This document shows positions 53,839 through 64,000 of a stretch of DNA of 64,000 nt, one piece after another (within the stretch, counting starts at the first letter, position 1; every line of letters starts with the position of its first letter). The stretch comes from Seminavis robusta (Eukaryota > Bacillariophyta > Bacillariophyceae > Naviculales > Naviculaceae): the NCBI GenBank assembly GCA_903772945.1, contig CAICTM010000035.1, positions 98,211-162,210 of the forward strand, written 5' to 3'. The notes beneath the pieces are model-generated. The model worked only from the letters and a program-made list of their open reading frames with translations. It ran no database searches and was not told where the DNA came from. A program made the position numbers and the translations under genes.

Positions 53839-55735
53839 CTTCACATGGCACCAAAGGAAGCAACTTCAGAACTTGAACAAGCAAGCTAGTGGTGACTGCT
53901 GTCCAAGTCTATGATGTCATCGGCATTGACTGAATGCCTTCAAAAGCGTTCCACGGCGGCAATTATCTTCTTATAGACCTAGGCCATCTGACAAGACCAC
54001 CAGAATCAGTAGGCGATGGGCTCGATTGTGCAAGCAGCAGCAGCCCGGAAGCCCACTTGAAGCAGAAGGAAAAGGGCTGCCCTCTCTGATCACAGACTTT
54101 TGAAACTACCAAAAGAAACTTTAAAACGCTTAACCAAAACCCCGCCCTGCACGATCTAAACTATAGCTGGAGAGTCGCTCGCCAGCCCAATTTACCATAG
54201 CTACTTCTTAGTGAGCTATTGAGAATCAGACAAAAGACTTTGGATGAATGTGGAGTCGGTCAGATCCGCCAATACCTCACCCTTCGCGCCAGCTAGAGTC
54301 TTGTCTCCAGCGATGAACGTGAGCCGCGCGTTGCTCTGCAAGTTTCGGTGCCGGGTCACCGCCACCGTCGGGTCAGTCCAACCGTTATGGAAGACCTTCC
54401 GCATAGACACAAACCTGGGTTCAAGGCGCTAGAGACCTTTCTGTATTTCCCTCCGGTACCTTGAGGGAGGACAGTTTTCCCAGATACTGAGTACGAGTAC
54501 TGTGCTATCGGTACATGCACATGCGGCACCGTAATGTTCGACCAATCTGTGTTGAATCGAATCTTTGGGAACTACATTGCTATATTTCAGCTTGCTCGCT
54601 CGTACCGGTACTACTAATCCGCCCTTGGCAAGGAAATGCACCCTGCGCCTTCGGTGGCTTTCACATTATGGTTTCTGGGCAGTTCCGAGTGGTTCAACTT
54701 GAAGGTCAAGGGCACCGGTACCACTGGATTGAATCATTCATTCGTTTCGGTCTGGCTTGGGGCTGTCGCAGAGATACAGTGCGGTGTCGGTGCAAATTTA
54801 ATCATGGCTGCACCGCGAACCCCCAAAAATGGCAAGCAAGAGCTGATATAGCTTCAAGTGAACCTCTTCTGGCCTGGGAGCCATCATAGGCACATAGGCA
54901 CGCACTAAAGGCATATCATTACCGGATTCATGCGGTCGCCCTTCTAGCTACTAGCTACTGTGAGGTTGCTTCGTTTTCTTCTTCGGCTTCTGTGAATCTG
55001 AGCTGGATCTGTGTGTTTTGGGCCAATCCAGATGGGCGGCCGACAATAACTGAAGCGGAAAGAAGCATTCCTCCCATTTCTATCGACCGAGTCTGAGTTA
55101 GTTGGCGTTCAGTATGAGCTGGCGTTCCATTCAATAGCTCCTTCAAGACGCTTAGCATCCGTGATCCATACTCAGTAACTCGTCCATCCTCAATGGCTCC
55201 TGCACAGCATTATTTCCCTTCGGACGCCTTTTTGTTACTGCTTTAGTATTAGTAGTTCTCAGTATGGTACCGGTAGCGGAGTTGGTTTTGGGTTTTGGGT
55301 TTGGTTGCTGTTTTCGCTCGCAACTGCTTTCTTTCTTGGGGGGCAGCACAAGTTCTGACAAGAGCTAACAGGAATGCAGTGGAGCCCCTGAAATGGCTAT
55401 GAAATCCCTTTTTACGTTCTTCTTCCCTTCTCACTTCAAGGTAGAAGTTGAAGCTGCAAGGTGGTGCTGGTACAAGGTACTATTAAAATTAATACAAGTA
55501 AACGGTAAGCCCAACTGTAAAAAGTACAATAAAAACACAAAAACACACCAAAATTAGCGACCTCCGGCTTCATCAGCTCTTCGTCAGTCTTCATCTCCAA
55601 GACTCCGAGTGGTCCTGGCTACAAGGCATGCATGGTTACATGTAATTCCATTGCCAAGTCCATTTTGCAATTTCAAAGCTGGTATTGCTGCTAATACACA
55701 ATTTGCTGATCACATCCCACTCTTCAAAGTATACG
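53839..55735. other. Intergenic region, no gene seen
   Basis: The 1.9 kb between the two paralogous small ORFs has short ORFs on both strands. A minus-strand ORF of 64 codons (54216-54410) has somewhat higher GC and a less random look (DPTVAVTRHRNLQSNARLTF) but no recognised family. GTACCGGTAC words occur at about 54603, 54714 and 55266. Confidence 0.35.
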
Positions 55736-56071
55736 ATGATCTGTGCACTTGATGCTTTCGTTTCAGAGCTGCTGGAGTCAAGACCATCCCTGACCAGTCC
55801 CATTGTGCTCCGAGATAACGCTGCTCCAGTAAGAATAAGCATCGCAAGGACATACACGCATGGACTAGATTCCTCCTCGTCGCGATGGGAAAGCATTCCG
55901 TCATCCCGTTCGTCAAGACTGCGATCAGCAGCTGACAGCAGATTGACGGAGGAAGATTTCTCTTTGGACAATCGATACAGGCCTACGATGCTGCATTTCA
56001 GCACACCCAGACTCCCAAGCAGGAGCGTCGACGAAGACGAAGTTTATGCTACCCAAATGTTAAGTTCATGA
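55736..56071 (+). CDS. Small ORF, paralogue of 53530-53838
   Basis: This ORF is 111 residues from the ATG aligning with the partner's start (frame open 17 codons further up). It shares ALDAFVSELLES, SSRWESIPS and TPRLPSRSVDEDEV with the partner. It has an extra acidic/Arg segment of about 20 residues (SAADSRLTEEDFSLDNRYRP) between the last two blocks. No membrane span or signal peptide. Function unknown; could be part of a dispersed diatom family or a gene fragment. Confidence 0.4.
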   Translation: MICALDAFVSELLESRPSLTSPIVLRDNAAPVRISIARTYTHGLDSSSSRWESIPSSRSSRLRSAADSRLTEEDFSLDNRYRPTMLHFSTPRLPSRSVDEDEVYATQMLSS

Positions 56072-57043
56072 TACCTGATACCAAGATGGCCAACGGCCCA
56101 CCAGGGCACTCACTTCCTTCGCTCGTCCAAAGTCTGCACTCTGTAATCCTTTTGTACGATAACGCAGCATAATCTTCCAGCTACCGGTGCCCGACGATAA
56201 TAGGGTCGACCTCTCATGGCCGAAACTCCAGGATGATTCCCAAGAGTGGCCGCTTGAAGGAGGCTTCAATACTGACAATGCAAAGGAATTCAACCAGCCT
56301 TTGTCACGGTACTTGTATATTAATAAACTTTGCATAAGCAGTAGATGCCAACTTCCACTTCCTCACAATTCATTATTAGGTACAGTCGTATCGGCAGCGT
56401 GGATTTGATAATCTGGCTCAAAAATTGGTATTGTTGCTATGCCGCAAGTTGCCGGCACTGGTTCTCTGCGCTCAGGTAGCAAAGCCAGTGGCAGCCTTCC
56501 TCATGCGAAGTAAATCTAGATACAAGAGGCACCTTACTGTAGAGCGCTAATTCTTGGCCGCCCAAGGCCCAAACCCAGCTACGGTAAAGGTATCTGCTCC
56601 CCATGAAACTGGGAATACAACCGTGTACATGGAGTACCAGGCTCTACGTGTTACCCTGTCTTTCCCTTTGTTTTGGGTGTTTCTACCTTTCTCGCTCGCT
56701 GGAACATCCTCACTGGTATCAATGAAGGACGGAATCCTGCATAGCCGACCGTACGGAATCTCCAAGTTGATGGAATCTCGATTTCGCTCCAAGAAGAAGA
56801 AGTCAATCCAAGCAAAAGATCGCAAGTCGCTCGAAACTCGCAAAGTCCACGAAAAATGCCAAGTCCACGAACGGCAAAGACAAAGTCGCTCAGATCACAC
56901 ACACAAACAAGATAACAAAAGACAACAAGAAACAGTAACCACAAAAAATTCTTAAAACTAAAATGAAACATATAAAATTTGTTTTTGCTATGCCTACAGC
57001 AGGATCGCGCTGTAGGCTGGGTGCCACCACCAAGGCAGTTCGC
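56072..57043. other. Intergenic region, no gene seen
   Basis: A 133-codon ORF on the plus strand (56554-56955) ends in a Lys/Gln/Arg-rich low-complexity stretch and lacks family features. The opposite strand is open too. I do not call a gene. Confidence 0.35.
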
Positions 57044-57369
57044 TCAACGCAAGCGTGGGTGGATGCCGGTTGGCTGATTCTTCTTGTCTTGCTTGAACCT
57101 GTTGATGATCTGGGTGACCGTAAGCCACCCGTAGGTGGCATAGATACGGTCGACCGCAGCCCTCCAATCGAAGCCCTTCGCCAGCAGAACTTGTCCTTGA
57201 CGGCCGCGCTCACGAGCGTAACTCGCAAGCCGCCTTGTTGCCATTCAGGCCCTTGATCCACTCGTCCACAGCTCGTAGAGGTTGAAAGGGCTTCTTCGAA
57301 AGCTGGCTGGCAGGGTAGCGGGGTAGGGGCCCTTCGGCAGGAGGACGGGCCAAATGCCCAGGACTCAGC

Positions 57370-57412
57370 GGTGGTGGTGGTGTGGTGGTGGTGGTGGTGG
57401 TGGTGGGGGAAG
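57370..57412. repeat. (GTG)n microsatellite inside the Crypton-like element
   Basis: A nearly pure GTG/GGT run, broken once; on the minus strand it reads as a His or Thr run depending on frame. Confidence 0.9.
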
Positions 57413-57420
57413 TCCTCCGC

Positions 57421-57480
57421 CAGCTCCCGCAGCACCGACGCCAGCTCCCGCAGCACCGACGCCAGCTCCCGCAGCACCAC
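57421..57480. repeat. 21-bp tandem repeat, about 3 units
   Basis: CAGCTCCCGCAGCACCGACG(C) is repeated almost three times. The 21-bp unit keeps frame in any reading, as expected for a low-complexity linker of the element's protein. Confidence 0.9.
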
Positions 57481-59152
57481 CACCGCCAGCTACCACCGGC
57501 CGCACCAGGAAGAGGAAGCCTTGGAGCACCATTGCCACCACCCCTCGCGATCAACTGGAAGTGGTTGATCCTCCCAATATTCTTGTTCACGATGGCAATG
57601 TTGGTCGAGACATAGCCCCTCAAGGAGCTGATGTCCTGTGCAAGAATCTGCTGGGCCTCCTCGATGCCTGCTGGGTCCTGTGTTGAAGAGCAAGCAATTG
57701 GTTGAGCTGTTCCATGTTGACACCACCAGGAGCACCTCCAACCAAGGGCTCAGCACCAGCTTGGACCTGGGCGGTGGGAGCCAACTCAGTAATGTGCAAT
57801 GCATTGGCTACCTTGTAGATGTCAGAGGAATCTGGCCACAGGGTTGTAGTCGGCCCAGGATCCTCATCAAAGTGGTTCGAAGCTGGGCATACTCAGTCTG
57901 GATGCGTTGCGAATGTCTGCCGGATCATATGCTCCAAGCCAGGCTCCATCGCGGCCCAAAGCAAGGCAGGACCAAGTACCATCGGAAGGTTGTTGGATGG
58001 GTCGTCGCAAAGAAGTCACAAATGGAAGGACAGACATGCTCGCCAATGAACCCATGATCCACACCGCTGTCAATCTTGATCGAGTACTTGACGGGGCCTC
58101 CAACAGCGAGAGTTCCCGCAACCTTGGCGTCGGTCGGCAACTGTTCCAGTCCAATTTAGACATGGACAATATGGCCGTTCTTCTTGCCCTTCCAGCGACC
58201 ACGAGCCTCATTCTCGGCCTGGGTGATGCCACACTCAGCTGCATAGGTTGGAGGCAGCTTTCGAAGGCTGTGGTACCGAGGCTTCCCTGGACTTGCTTGG
58301 CCAGCTCCACAACTCCGGGTCTTTCCAAGCTTCTTCAAGACGCGTTGGTACCAGCGTTGACTCGATCTGGCTCCGTCTCGATGTGGCTCTCGAGCTCTTC
58401 GTCGTTGTCCAGAGCCTCGATGGCGGCAAGGAACGCTTCTTCATCGTCGACACGGTAATGGCAAACAGAAACTTGGGATCACCATGTCCCCTCTCAAGTC
58501 TTGTCTCGATCCAAATAGCCATGGCAATCAGGACGCAAAAGTCAGGGTCAGCGGCACCCAGCAAAATTTGGTCAGGACAATCGCGCTCCTCCTGGACGTT
58601 CTTGCTCCAGGATACCTTGGTTTGGAGAGCGATGTTTGGAAACTGGCGTGGCTTCGGAAGTCCAATGTCTCCATGTTCGTCAGATCATCAGTTCGACCAA
58701 TCATGTGGAACTGAACCTTCATCATGGTTGGAGTCTTGATCGTGAGTCAATGTTGGCACCTCCATCACGCTCCAGGATCCGAATGGTCTTGCGGAATTCT
58801 CGAAGCTTGAGATCTCGCTTGACATTGGATTTCCTTCCCTGCTTCCTGACCTCCGCCTTCTTCACGGCTTTGATCACTTCATTGACGTTCGTGGAGCGAG
58901 TTGGATTCCCAACATTCGGACCAACCGCCCATGGTGCATGCCTGTTGGGATGGAAGTGGCTGATGGCCTTCTTGTACTGTTCAAGAGTGGAAGATCTCTT
59001 TTGGGTGGGACGATCATTGGGACCAGGATTGGTCTTCCCATAGGCAAGGAAGTTCATGAACCGGGCGACATCAGTGGGTGTAATGGCAAGGAGCTGGTCC
59101 TGAAGAACAAAAAATAAAGAAGAGCGACCATGGTGTGAGGGATTATGTTTGA

Positions 59153-59212
59153 TCAGCGAAATGACAGATCAGCGAAATGACAGGTTTGGCGAAATGACAG
59201 GTTTGGCGAATG
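59153..59212. repeat. Short tandem repeat within the element's intron
   Basis: CGAAATGACAG units occur three times with spacers GATCAG or GTTTGG, followed by a further GGCGAATGAGCG. Confidence 0.8.
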
Positions 59213-59341
59213 AGCGAACCAACGTACCTGTGTAAAGGTCCTCCTGCTACCATACGGTGTCTGCCGGCCATGCTTCCAAGACATAAACCTGGTGAGTGCC
59301 GGCCGGTATTGTTCGTCAAGGGACTTCCTCTTCCTCGCCAT

Positions 59342-61089
59342 GGTCGCAAGTAGCAATGAGTAACAAAATAGCGATGAGTAACAAAATAGCGATAGCTTTC
59401 GCTCTTCGGAGGCAGAATCGAATTTATGAGGAAATTTGGAGAGGAATGAGGAAAACTGATTGACTGATCGACAGATGGATACTCCTCCCAACGGTAGCAC
59501 GGGATACAGCAGTTGAATCAGAGGGGATCTTTGGGCGTTTACCCTCTCTCAGTGCAAAGAGAGAGGTTCCGGGTCCTTAAGTCTTTGAGTTTCGCGGAAC
59601 GTTTGCGTGTGACTGGGTTGTATTTTTGGCACGAGTGACAATGATACTTAGGGAAAAAGTTGTATTTTGGGGTTGCCGATGCAACTACCAATGCGATTCT
59701 GAGTAGTATCGGATACCCTCAAATGACTGGTTTCCCCCGGCAGAATACCCTCACCGAATGAATGGTATCACCAGTCCCCAATATACGATTTCCAATACTT
59801 AGGCCTAAGTGGGGGTGAAATATGTACTAAGACTACTAGGTAAGTCCCACCAGCCCATACAACTCCCCTAAGACGGATACCCTCTATCATGTGACTACGG
59901 TTGTATATTAGTAATACGGTACCGGTACCGGTACCGGTACCCCACTGCTCCCTGTGTTGCCATGGATATTATGATGAATAATATTGCTTGTGTCGCACCA
60001 GAGCAAAAGCGGCAAATTAGAATAGACTACTTTACCAGCTTTCCAGGCAAGGATCCACATACATCAAGGGCTCATTATGGATTCCACTTTATCAAGACAT
60101 TTTGCGAAGCCGAGATATCATTTTTTAAAGGTCCGCTATTTTAACGTTACTGTGGGAAAAAGTCCAGTGAAACTAAAAGGTGCACGTAGCTCAACAAAGA
60201 AAGATCAAGGTAGCTACCGGTTGACTGAAAAGCTACATGTAGCAATAGTTGATGGGTGGATTCGATTGTTTCATTCGTTTTTCTAGAGGGGGGGGGGGCT
60301 GTTCGCATGGGAATTGTGTACTCCTGGCCTTACACATTGGCCATCGAGCCTGTCAACCAAAAAGTGAGACAAAGAATGGGTGAGGCCGGCGAACTGAGGA
60401 AGCTTCGCAAAACAAGGCACGACTGATGAGGAGACAACTTACCGTTGGAAGAGGAAATCGTGAATCATTTCCAAATTCCAGAGACAACCCGTGACTTGCC
60501 AGCATCTATATTGCAAAGGGCGTGTAAGTTGAAGAAAAGCAATCAGAAACCAAAACTGACACCATGAACAGCCGCTCACACCTCCACCCACACCTCCACT
60601 GAAATCAAGTATCGTTGCATGTATTGTTTTGTCCATGGTTCTTTGTCTGGAAGGGCAACCGAAACTGTTGCAAGCAATGGTATACATTGGCGGATTGGCG
60701 GCAGAAGTGAAGAATGAAGCAATTTCCTGTTGGGAGTATCCATTATCCCAAAAACTTGGATAAGAGCAGCGCCAAAGCAGAGAGGACACAAAGTTCGAAT
60801 CTTTTGGCATAATCAATCAAGTGTGGATGGCCAGCCTTGGCCATCGTGCAGTCTCTCGAATCGGCTACTCACATTTGGCGAGGGATTCAGAAAATTCGTG
60901 CTGGAAATGGATGCTACCCCCACCAAATGGAGGTGTTTCCAGCACTCCCTTTTTGCAGGGAGTTGAAAGTGCTCCGTACTCCATGATATCGCTAACATAA
61001 GTATATTAGTTAGTAGTTTTGTCAGTTTTGAGGGCGCTCGCAGAATCGCAGAATCGCAGTCATCGCTAGTACTTTGGCGAAATATCGCC
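59342..61089. other. Intergenic region, no gene seen
   Basis: The first part is the upstream region of the Crypton-like element, with a duplicated GAGTAACAAAATAGCGAT word at 59358-59395. A 60-codon ORF at 59962 and minus-strand ORFs at 60439-60816 have no domain. A poly-G tract lies at about 60288-60297. Confidence 0.35.
59917..59941. repeat. (CGGTAC)n microsatellite
   Basis: Four units of the palindromic hexamer in a row; the longest run of the GGTACCGGTACC word type that is dispersed through intergenic DNA here. Confidence 0.95.
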
Positions 61090-61995
61090 ATGTCGTCAGG
61101 TCGCCAATGGAGGGGATACAACGAGCTTGATATTCGCTCGCAGAATGGACCTACTCAGTCAAATGGCAGGGATGATGATCGCAGTGGTACACAATATGGA
61201 TCCAGCTACGGGCAATCATCCACTGTTCATGCATCGTACAGTAGATACCCACCGTATCATGCAAATTACTACACTTTGCCCCATGCACCGTACCCTGGAG
61301 TACCCTCCTATCCCCATTTTCATGGTCAGTACTACTACCCTCATGCCTGGAATCACAATCGCCAGGCACCTGCCAGAAATCATAGTACTGCTGTTGCAAC
61401 TCGTACTGCTGTCACAACTCGTCCATTGTCTACAGATTATGTCGAGGATCCATCCTGTTTGCCGTGTTCATCCCAGGAAGAAGCAAAGTCACAGCTTCTG
61501 GACAAATACGGAGGATTCATAGATGTACAAGGTGTCAGCAAGCAATGCATTCGACCGGATGGAACTACCACCGCAAGAAATGGAGTCAAGGTCTTCAAAT
61601 ACTGCTGTCGGGTTGGAGATAGTAAAGACGATCCGTCCACACCCAAATGTCTCTGGAGAGCCCAAATACGCGATTTCGGGGTGATTTCTATTGGCTCAAG
61701 CAGGTACCGAAACTACATCCGTCAAGGGAATACGAAACACAATCACGACACTCAGAAGAGACCTGCAAACGTCAAGGATCAGTATGGCATTGCCCCAGCA
61801 TTGGTTCCACTTGTGAAGAAGTTCGTTTCAGAAGAAACCAGCAGGGGCAGATGCATCCTACGTATCACCGGTGATGACGTTCTCAAGAGTGTGCAGCAGA
61901 CGCTGCGATCAGAAACAACGTTCCTTGACCATCGATATCATGTGGTAGACAGGGAGCCCAGAGAACATCTCACTCGGCAGATCAGGAACATCTAA
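61090..61995 (+). CDS. Tyr/His/Pro-rich protein with WRKY-GCM1/FLYWCH-like zinc finger
   Basis: This single-exon ORF of 301 residues has no recognised full-length family. Residues 1-120 are disordered and rich in Tyr, His, Pro, Ser and Asn (YSRYPPYHANYYTLPHAPYP). Residues about 165-225 carry KVFKYCCRVG, then KCLWRAQI and HNHD, i.e. a C-C...C-W...H-x-H pattern like the FLYWCH and WRKY-GCM1 zinc fingers that bind DNA in MULE-type transposases and some transcription factors. The C-terminal 70 residues (ALVPLVKKFVSEETSRGRCI onward) are helical and resemble the linker that follows this finger in transposases. No catalytic DDE domain is seen downstream, so it is either a host gene derived from such a transposase or a truncated copy. 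In the same repeat-rich region lies the Crypton-like element. Confidence 0.5.
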   Translation: MSSGRQWRGYNELDIRSQNGPTQSNGRDDDRSGTQYGSSYGQSSTVHASYSRYPPYHANYYTLPHAPYPGVPSYPHFHGQYYYPHAWNHNRQAPARNHSTAVATRTAVTTRPLSTDYVEDPSCLPCSSQEEAKSQLLDKYGGFIDVQGVSKQCIRPDGTTTARNGVKVFKYCCRVGDSKDDPSTPKCLWRAQIRDFGVISIGSSRYRNYIRQGNTKHNHDTQKRPANVKDQYGIAPALVPLVKKFVSEETSRGRCILRITGDDVLKSVQQTLRSETTFLDHRYHVVDREPREHLTRQIRNI

Positions 61996-62729
61996 GAAGC
62001 GCAATTGTAGGTAATTCTGAAAACGAGACCTCAGGTCTCGTTTGGGAAGCACATCCCAACCTCTCCTTCCGAACCAAGTCCAAGGTTCCAATTAGGCAAC
62101 CGGTGCTCCAGGTTGGAAGTGACGTACTTTACAACTACTACTGGCAGGGAAACAACTTCAGTACGTGTATGTTACCCTTTGTGCCATTGGTGTATCCAAC
62201 CGTAAGTCATTTGTCTACTAAAAAGAAGTCACTCGCCATCCGTTTTTGGATGTCAGAACATAAGAATGCATTCCCAACACAAATAGATCCTGCACAGAGG
62301 GCTATTAATCGCAGAGGCGTTACCTACCAAAAGGGACCTGAAGGTGGCCAAGTTCAACTAAAACCAGCTAAAACGAGAAAGACTAGGAAAGAGTGGGATA
62401 TCAAAATGCTAGATTTTTAACGCTAATCCAAATAGACAGTACTGAGTCACCAAAAAAGAGGATCACCGTAAAAGATCTCAGTGAAAGGGGTGAAAAGGGT
62501 GAAAAAGGCTACCAGATGGGCCAACCACCACTGACCAAATTAACAAGATCAGCACAAGGAAAGGGAGGCAATGGGTACGGAAAAAGCACCGGAAGGCTTC
62601 CGAACAGAGAGAACTGGGCAACAAATTTCTGACAAAAGCCCTGCCAAAATGCACCAAGGGGAATCAAAGGCGGCCAAGGGCTTCCCATTACATGGGGCCT
62701 TGGCTGCCAATTGACAACCTGGAAGGACC
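61996..62729. other. Region after the zinc-finger ORF, no gene called
   Basis: A 105-codon plus-strand ORF (62103-62420) ends Lys/Arg-rich and follows the zinc-finger gene closely in another frame; it could be a decayed continuation. No transposase motif is seen in it. Nothing else is recognisable. Confidence 0.3.
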
Positions 62730-63961
62730 TTAGTCACAGTCCACCAGATCAACGTAGGAACGCTTGCCCTTCTTCTTCTTCTTGTTCACGCCATCCGGAT
62801 CGGGCTGGTGGTCTTCTTTTCCACAATATTGCAACATCATTTCAGCATTTGTTGTCTGCATCTTGGGCATTGGGCTTGGCACGGGCATCCTGAACCTCAA
62901 GCTTGAGGCATTGTAGCGCCTTCGGCCTGCAATGGACCAACCTCCATACTAGGCATTGCCCACCTTGGAATTTGAGTACTTGGTAGCAAAATTTTTTGTC
63001 TCTGAGTCGTTGCTGCTCTTGGGGGCAGTTCATTTCTTTCTGCCACATTCATTGTTCCCAGGCTGGGAGCAGAGGTTCCATCTGGTGTAGGAGTTCTCGT
63101 TGATGAGGAGGGTCATTGCCTCAGATCCGGGAGGAACACGCAGCTTTCCCTTCCACTTGGCAACACTAATAAACTGGTTGTGGCGGATTGACTCCCAAAA
63201 CCAGCTGGATGCACCAGCAACACATGGCAAAAGCTTCTCTGTGTAAAGGGAAGAATGGAGCTTGATTTCCTCACGCACTGCCTTTTCTTGTGCACAGGCA
63301 TCTTGGGCAAGGTCCTCAAGAGGAACCTCCCGCAACACCACAGCTTTGAGCTGATCCGGAGTTGGCATCTTGTTGAGTCCATGTGCAGCACAGAAGTCCT
63401 CGGTCTTGGTGTACATCTGTTTCACGACGAAGTTGCGTTTCTCGTTCATTATTGCCGTGATAGCATCTTTCCAATGGGCAACCCATGCGGCGCGCCTTTC
63501 CTTAATCACTGTAAAGAAAGAGTAGAACAACGGTTCCAGATTGGTCAGGTGCACTGGGCAATTAGAGAACCAAAAAAGGTTTCCGATCGAGTAGCGAGAA
63601 CCTACCCTTGTCCTTCTTACGGTCGCCGGTCAACAAGAAGGCCTTTTTGCCCAGTCGATCCAGTACAAGTTAGGCAATGGCTTCCTCCAATTTCTCGCTG
63701 CTAAACTTCTTGTCAATCCAGGTATTCTTCTTGAAACAGCCGGAAGCTGCTATATTATCATTACTCCCCTTGGTGTTGTTGCCAAGGGGCTCTTCCAGAT
63801 CGAAGTTGTCAGGTTCCCATTCCTCATCAGGCTTCTCCTTGTCGGCTTCCTCATTAATTCTTTTGTCTCCTCTCGTAAGCTAATGTAAGTAAGTGACCTT
63901 GCTCAACTATCTTTCAGAACTCCACATGCTTGTTCATGTCATCTTTGTCTCTACCATTCAT
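62730..63961 (-). pseudogene. Broken gene of unknown family at the right edge
   Basis: Read on the minus strand, a possible start ATG at 63961 (MNGRDKDDMNK) is followed by a likely acceptor (ACATTAG) at about 63886 and an exon with EEADKEKPDEEWEPDNFDLE. An in-frame TAA at 63670-63672 interrupts it; the same frame continues with LVLDRLGKKAFLLTGDRKKD. A donor at 63605 and acceptor at 63554 (52-nt intron) join KKDK to VHLTNLEPLFYSFFTVIKER. The frame then runs to 63030 (SWFWESIRHNQFISVAKWKG, NENSYTRWN). Further pieces in another frame end GKRSYVDLVDCD-stop at 62730. The layout is that of a once-coding, now decayed gene. It vaguely resembles a dispersed uncharacterised diatom family with a late ENxxxRW motif. 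No domain is named. Confidence 0.45.
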
Positions 63962-64000
63962 ACGAGACTTCCTCTAACGTTTGCTCGACCGGGGAGTGGG

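Larger units (their letters stand above)
57044..59341 (-). mobile_element. Decayed Crypton-like tyrosine-recombinase element
   Basis: Read on the minus strand, coding blocks follow one another but change frame several times. Exon 1 (59228..59341) encodes MARKRKSLDEQYRPALTRFM...RTFTQ; a 128-nt intron (GTACGT...TTCAG) leads at 59099 to DQLLAITPTDVARFM. Next come LEQYKKAISHFHPNRHAPW, GNPTRSTNVNEVI and VRKQGRKS, the DNA-binding N-domain. After a frame change at about 58745 follow KVQFHMIGRTDDLTN; after another at about 58660, SWSKNVQEERDCPDQILLGA. The catalytic domain keeps HSLRK (H-x-L-R box) and RGRWKGKK; then DAKVAGTLAVGGPVKYSI. The end has YATYGWLTVTQIINRFKQDK. Intact recombinases would join target DNA through a tyrosine. 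This copy is surely inactive as protein. Confidence 0.7.

Noticed and set aside
54216-54410. 64-codon minus-strand ORF of higher GC, perhaps a foreign fragment
   Set aside because: Too short, no recognisable family and no flanking signs of insertion.
57873-57890. GGTTCGAA-type word as a tRNA B box
   Set aside because: No matching A box or cloverleaf arms at the right distance; similar words at 19148 and 23660 lie in coding exons. No tRNA gene was found in the window.

Overview
The window reads as nuclear DNA from a photosynthetic stramenopile, most likely a pennate diatom. Most conserved genes carry short GT-AG introns (52-152 nt). Two proteins have signal-plus-plastid leaders of the diatom kind. 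The housekeeping set is eukaryotic: eIF2-beta, proteasome Rpt2, RNA polymerase III subunit RPC3. A decayed Crypton-like tyrosine-recombinase element of a type I associate with diatom genomes is present near the right end. Species cannot be fixed from the sequence alone.

Layout. From 1 to 52 kb the window is gene-rich on both strands. In order: a secreted 2 x 8-Cys protein (-), a plastid-type TPR/SAP protein (-), a GNAT acetyltransferase (+), an IQ/coiled-coil protein (-), an NPPY-motif methyltransferase-like protein (-), a thylakoid-lumen FKBP (-), a basic low-complexity nuclear-type protein (+), a CABLES-like cyclin-box protein (-), eIF2-beta (-), two copies of a Golgi-type GDS/PC-esterase-like protein (+) with a frameshifted zinc-finger pseudogene between them, a MORN-repeat protein (+), a secreted 2OG-dioxygenase/DOMON fusion (+), a Fuseless-like membrane protein (-), a small NTF2-fold protein (+), a POT-family transporter (-), a STRA6-like receptor/transporter (+), RPC3 (-), an ankyrin/MYND protein (-) and Rpt2 (-). 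There are no operons. Neighbours are unrelated in function, several pairs are divergent with 0.4-0.6 kb shared upstream regions, and STRA6-like and RPC3 converge.

Between RPC3 and the ankyrin/MYND gene lies a repeat zone at 44.0-45.9 kb. It holds a 15-copy minisatellite of about 100 bp, a CpG-dense block framed by two TGACGTCA palindromes, and a tandem array of long, nearly perfect hairpins. From 52 to 64 kb the character changes to repeats and decayed accessory genes: an inverted-repeat-bounded array of a 12-bp word, two small paralogous ORFs, the Crypton-like element with several frameshifts, a zinc-finger ORF of transposase-associated type, and a broken gene running to the right edge.

Exon joins were worked out by hand from splice consensus, reading-frame continuity and family resemblance. 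No database search or transcript was available. The most unusual items are the dioxygenase-DOMON fusion, the hairpin array, the inverted-repeat-bounded array, the 15-nt terminal exon of Rpt2, and the tandem duplication of the 3' end of the NPPY gene.
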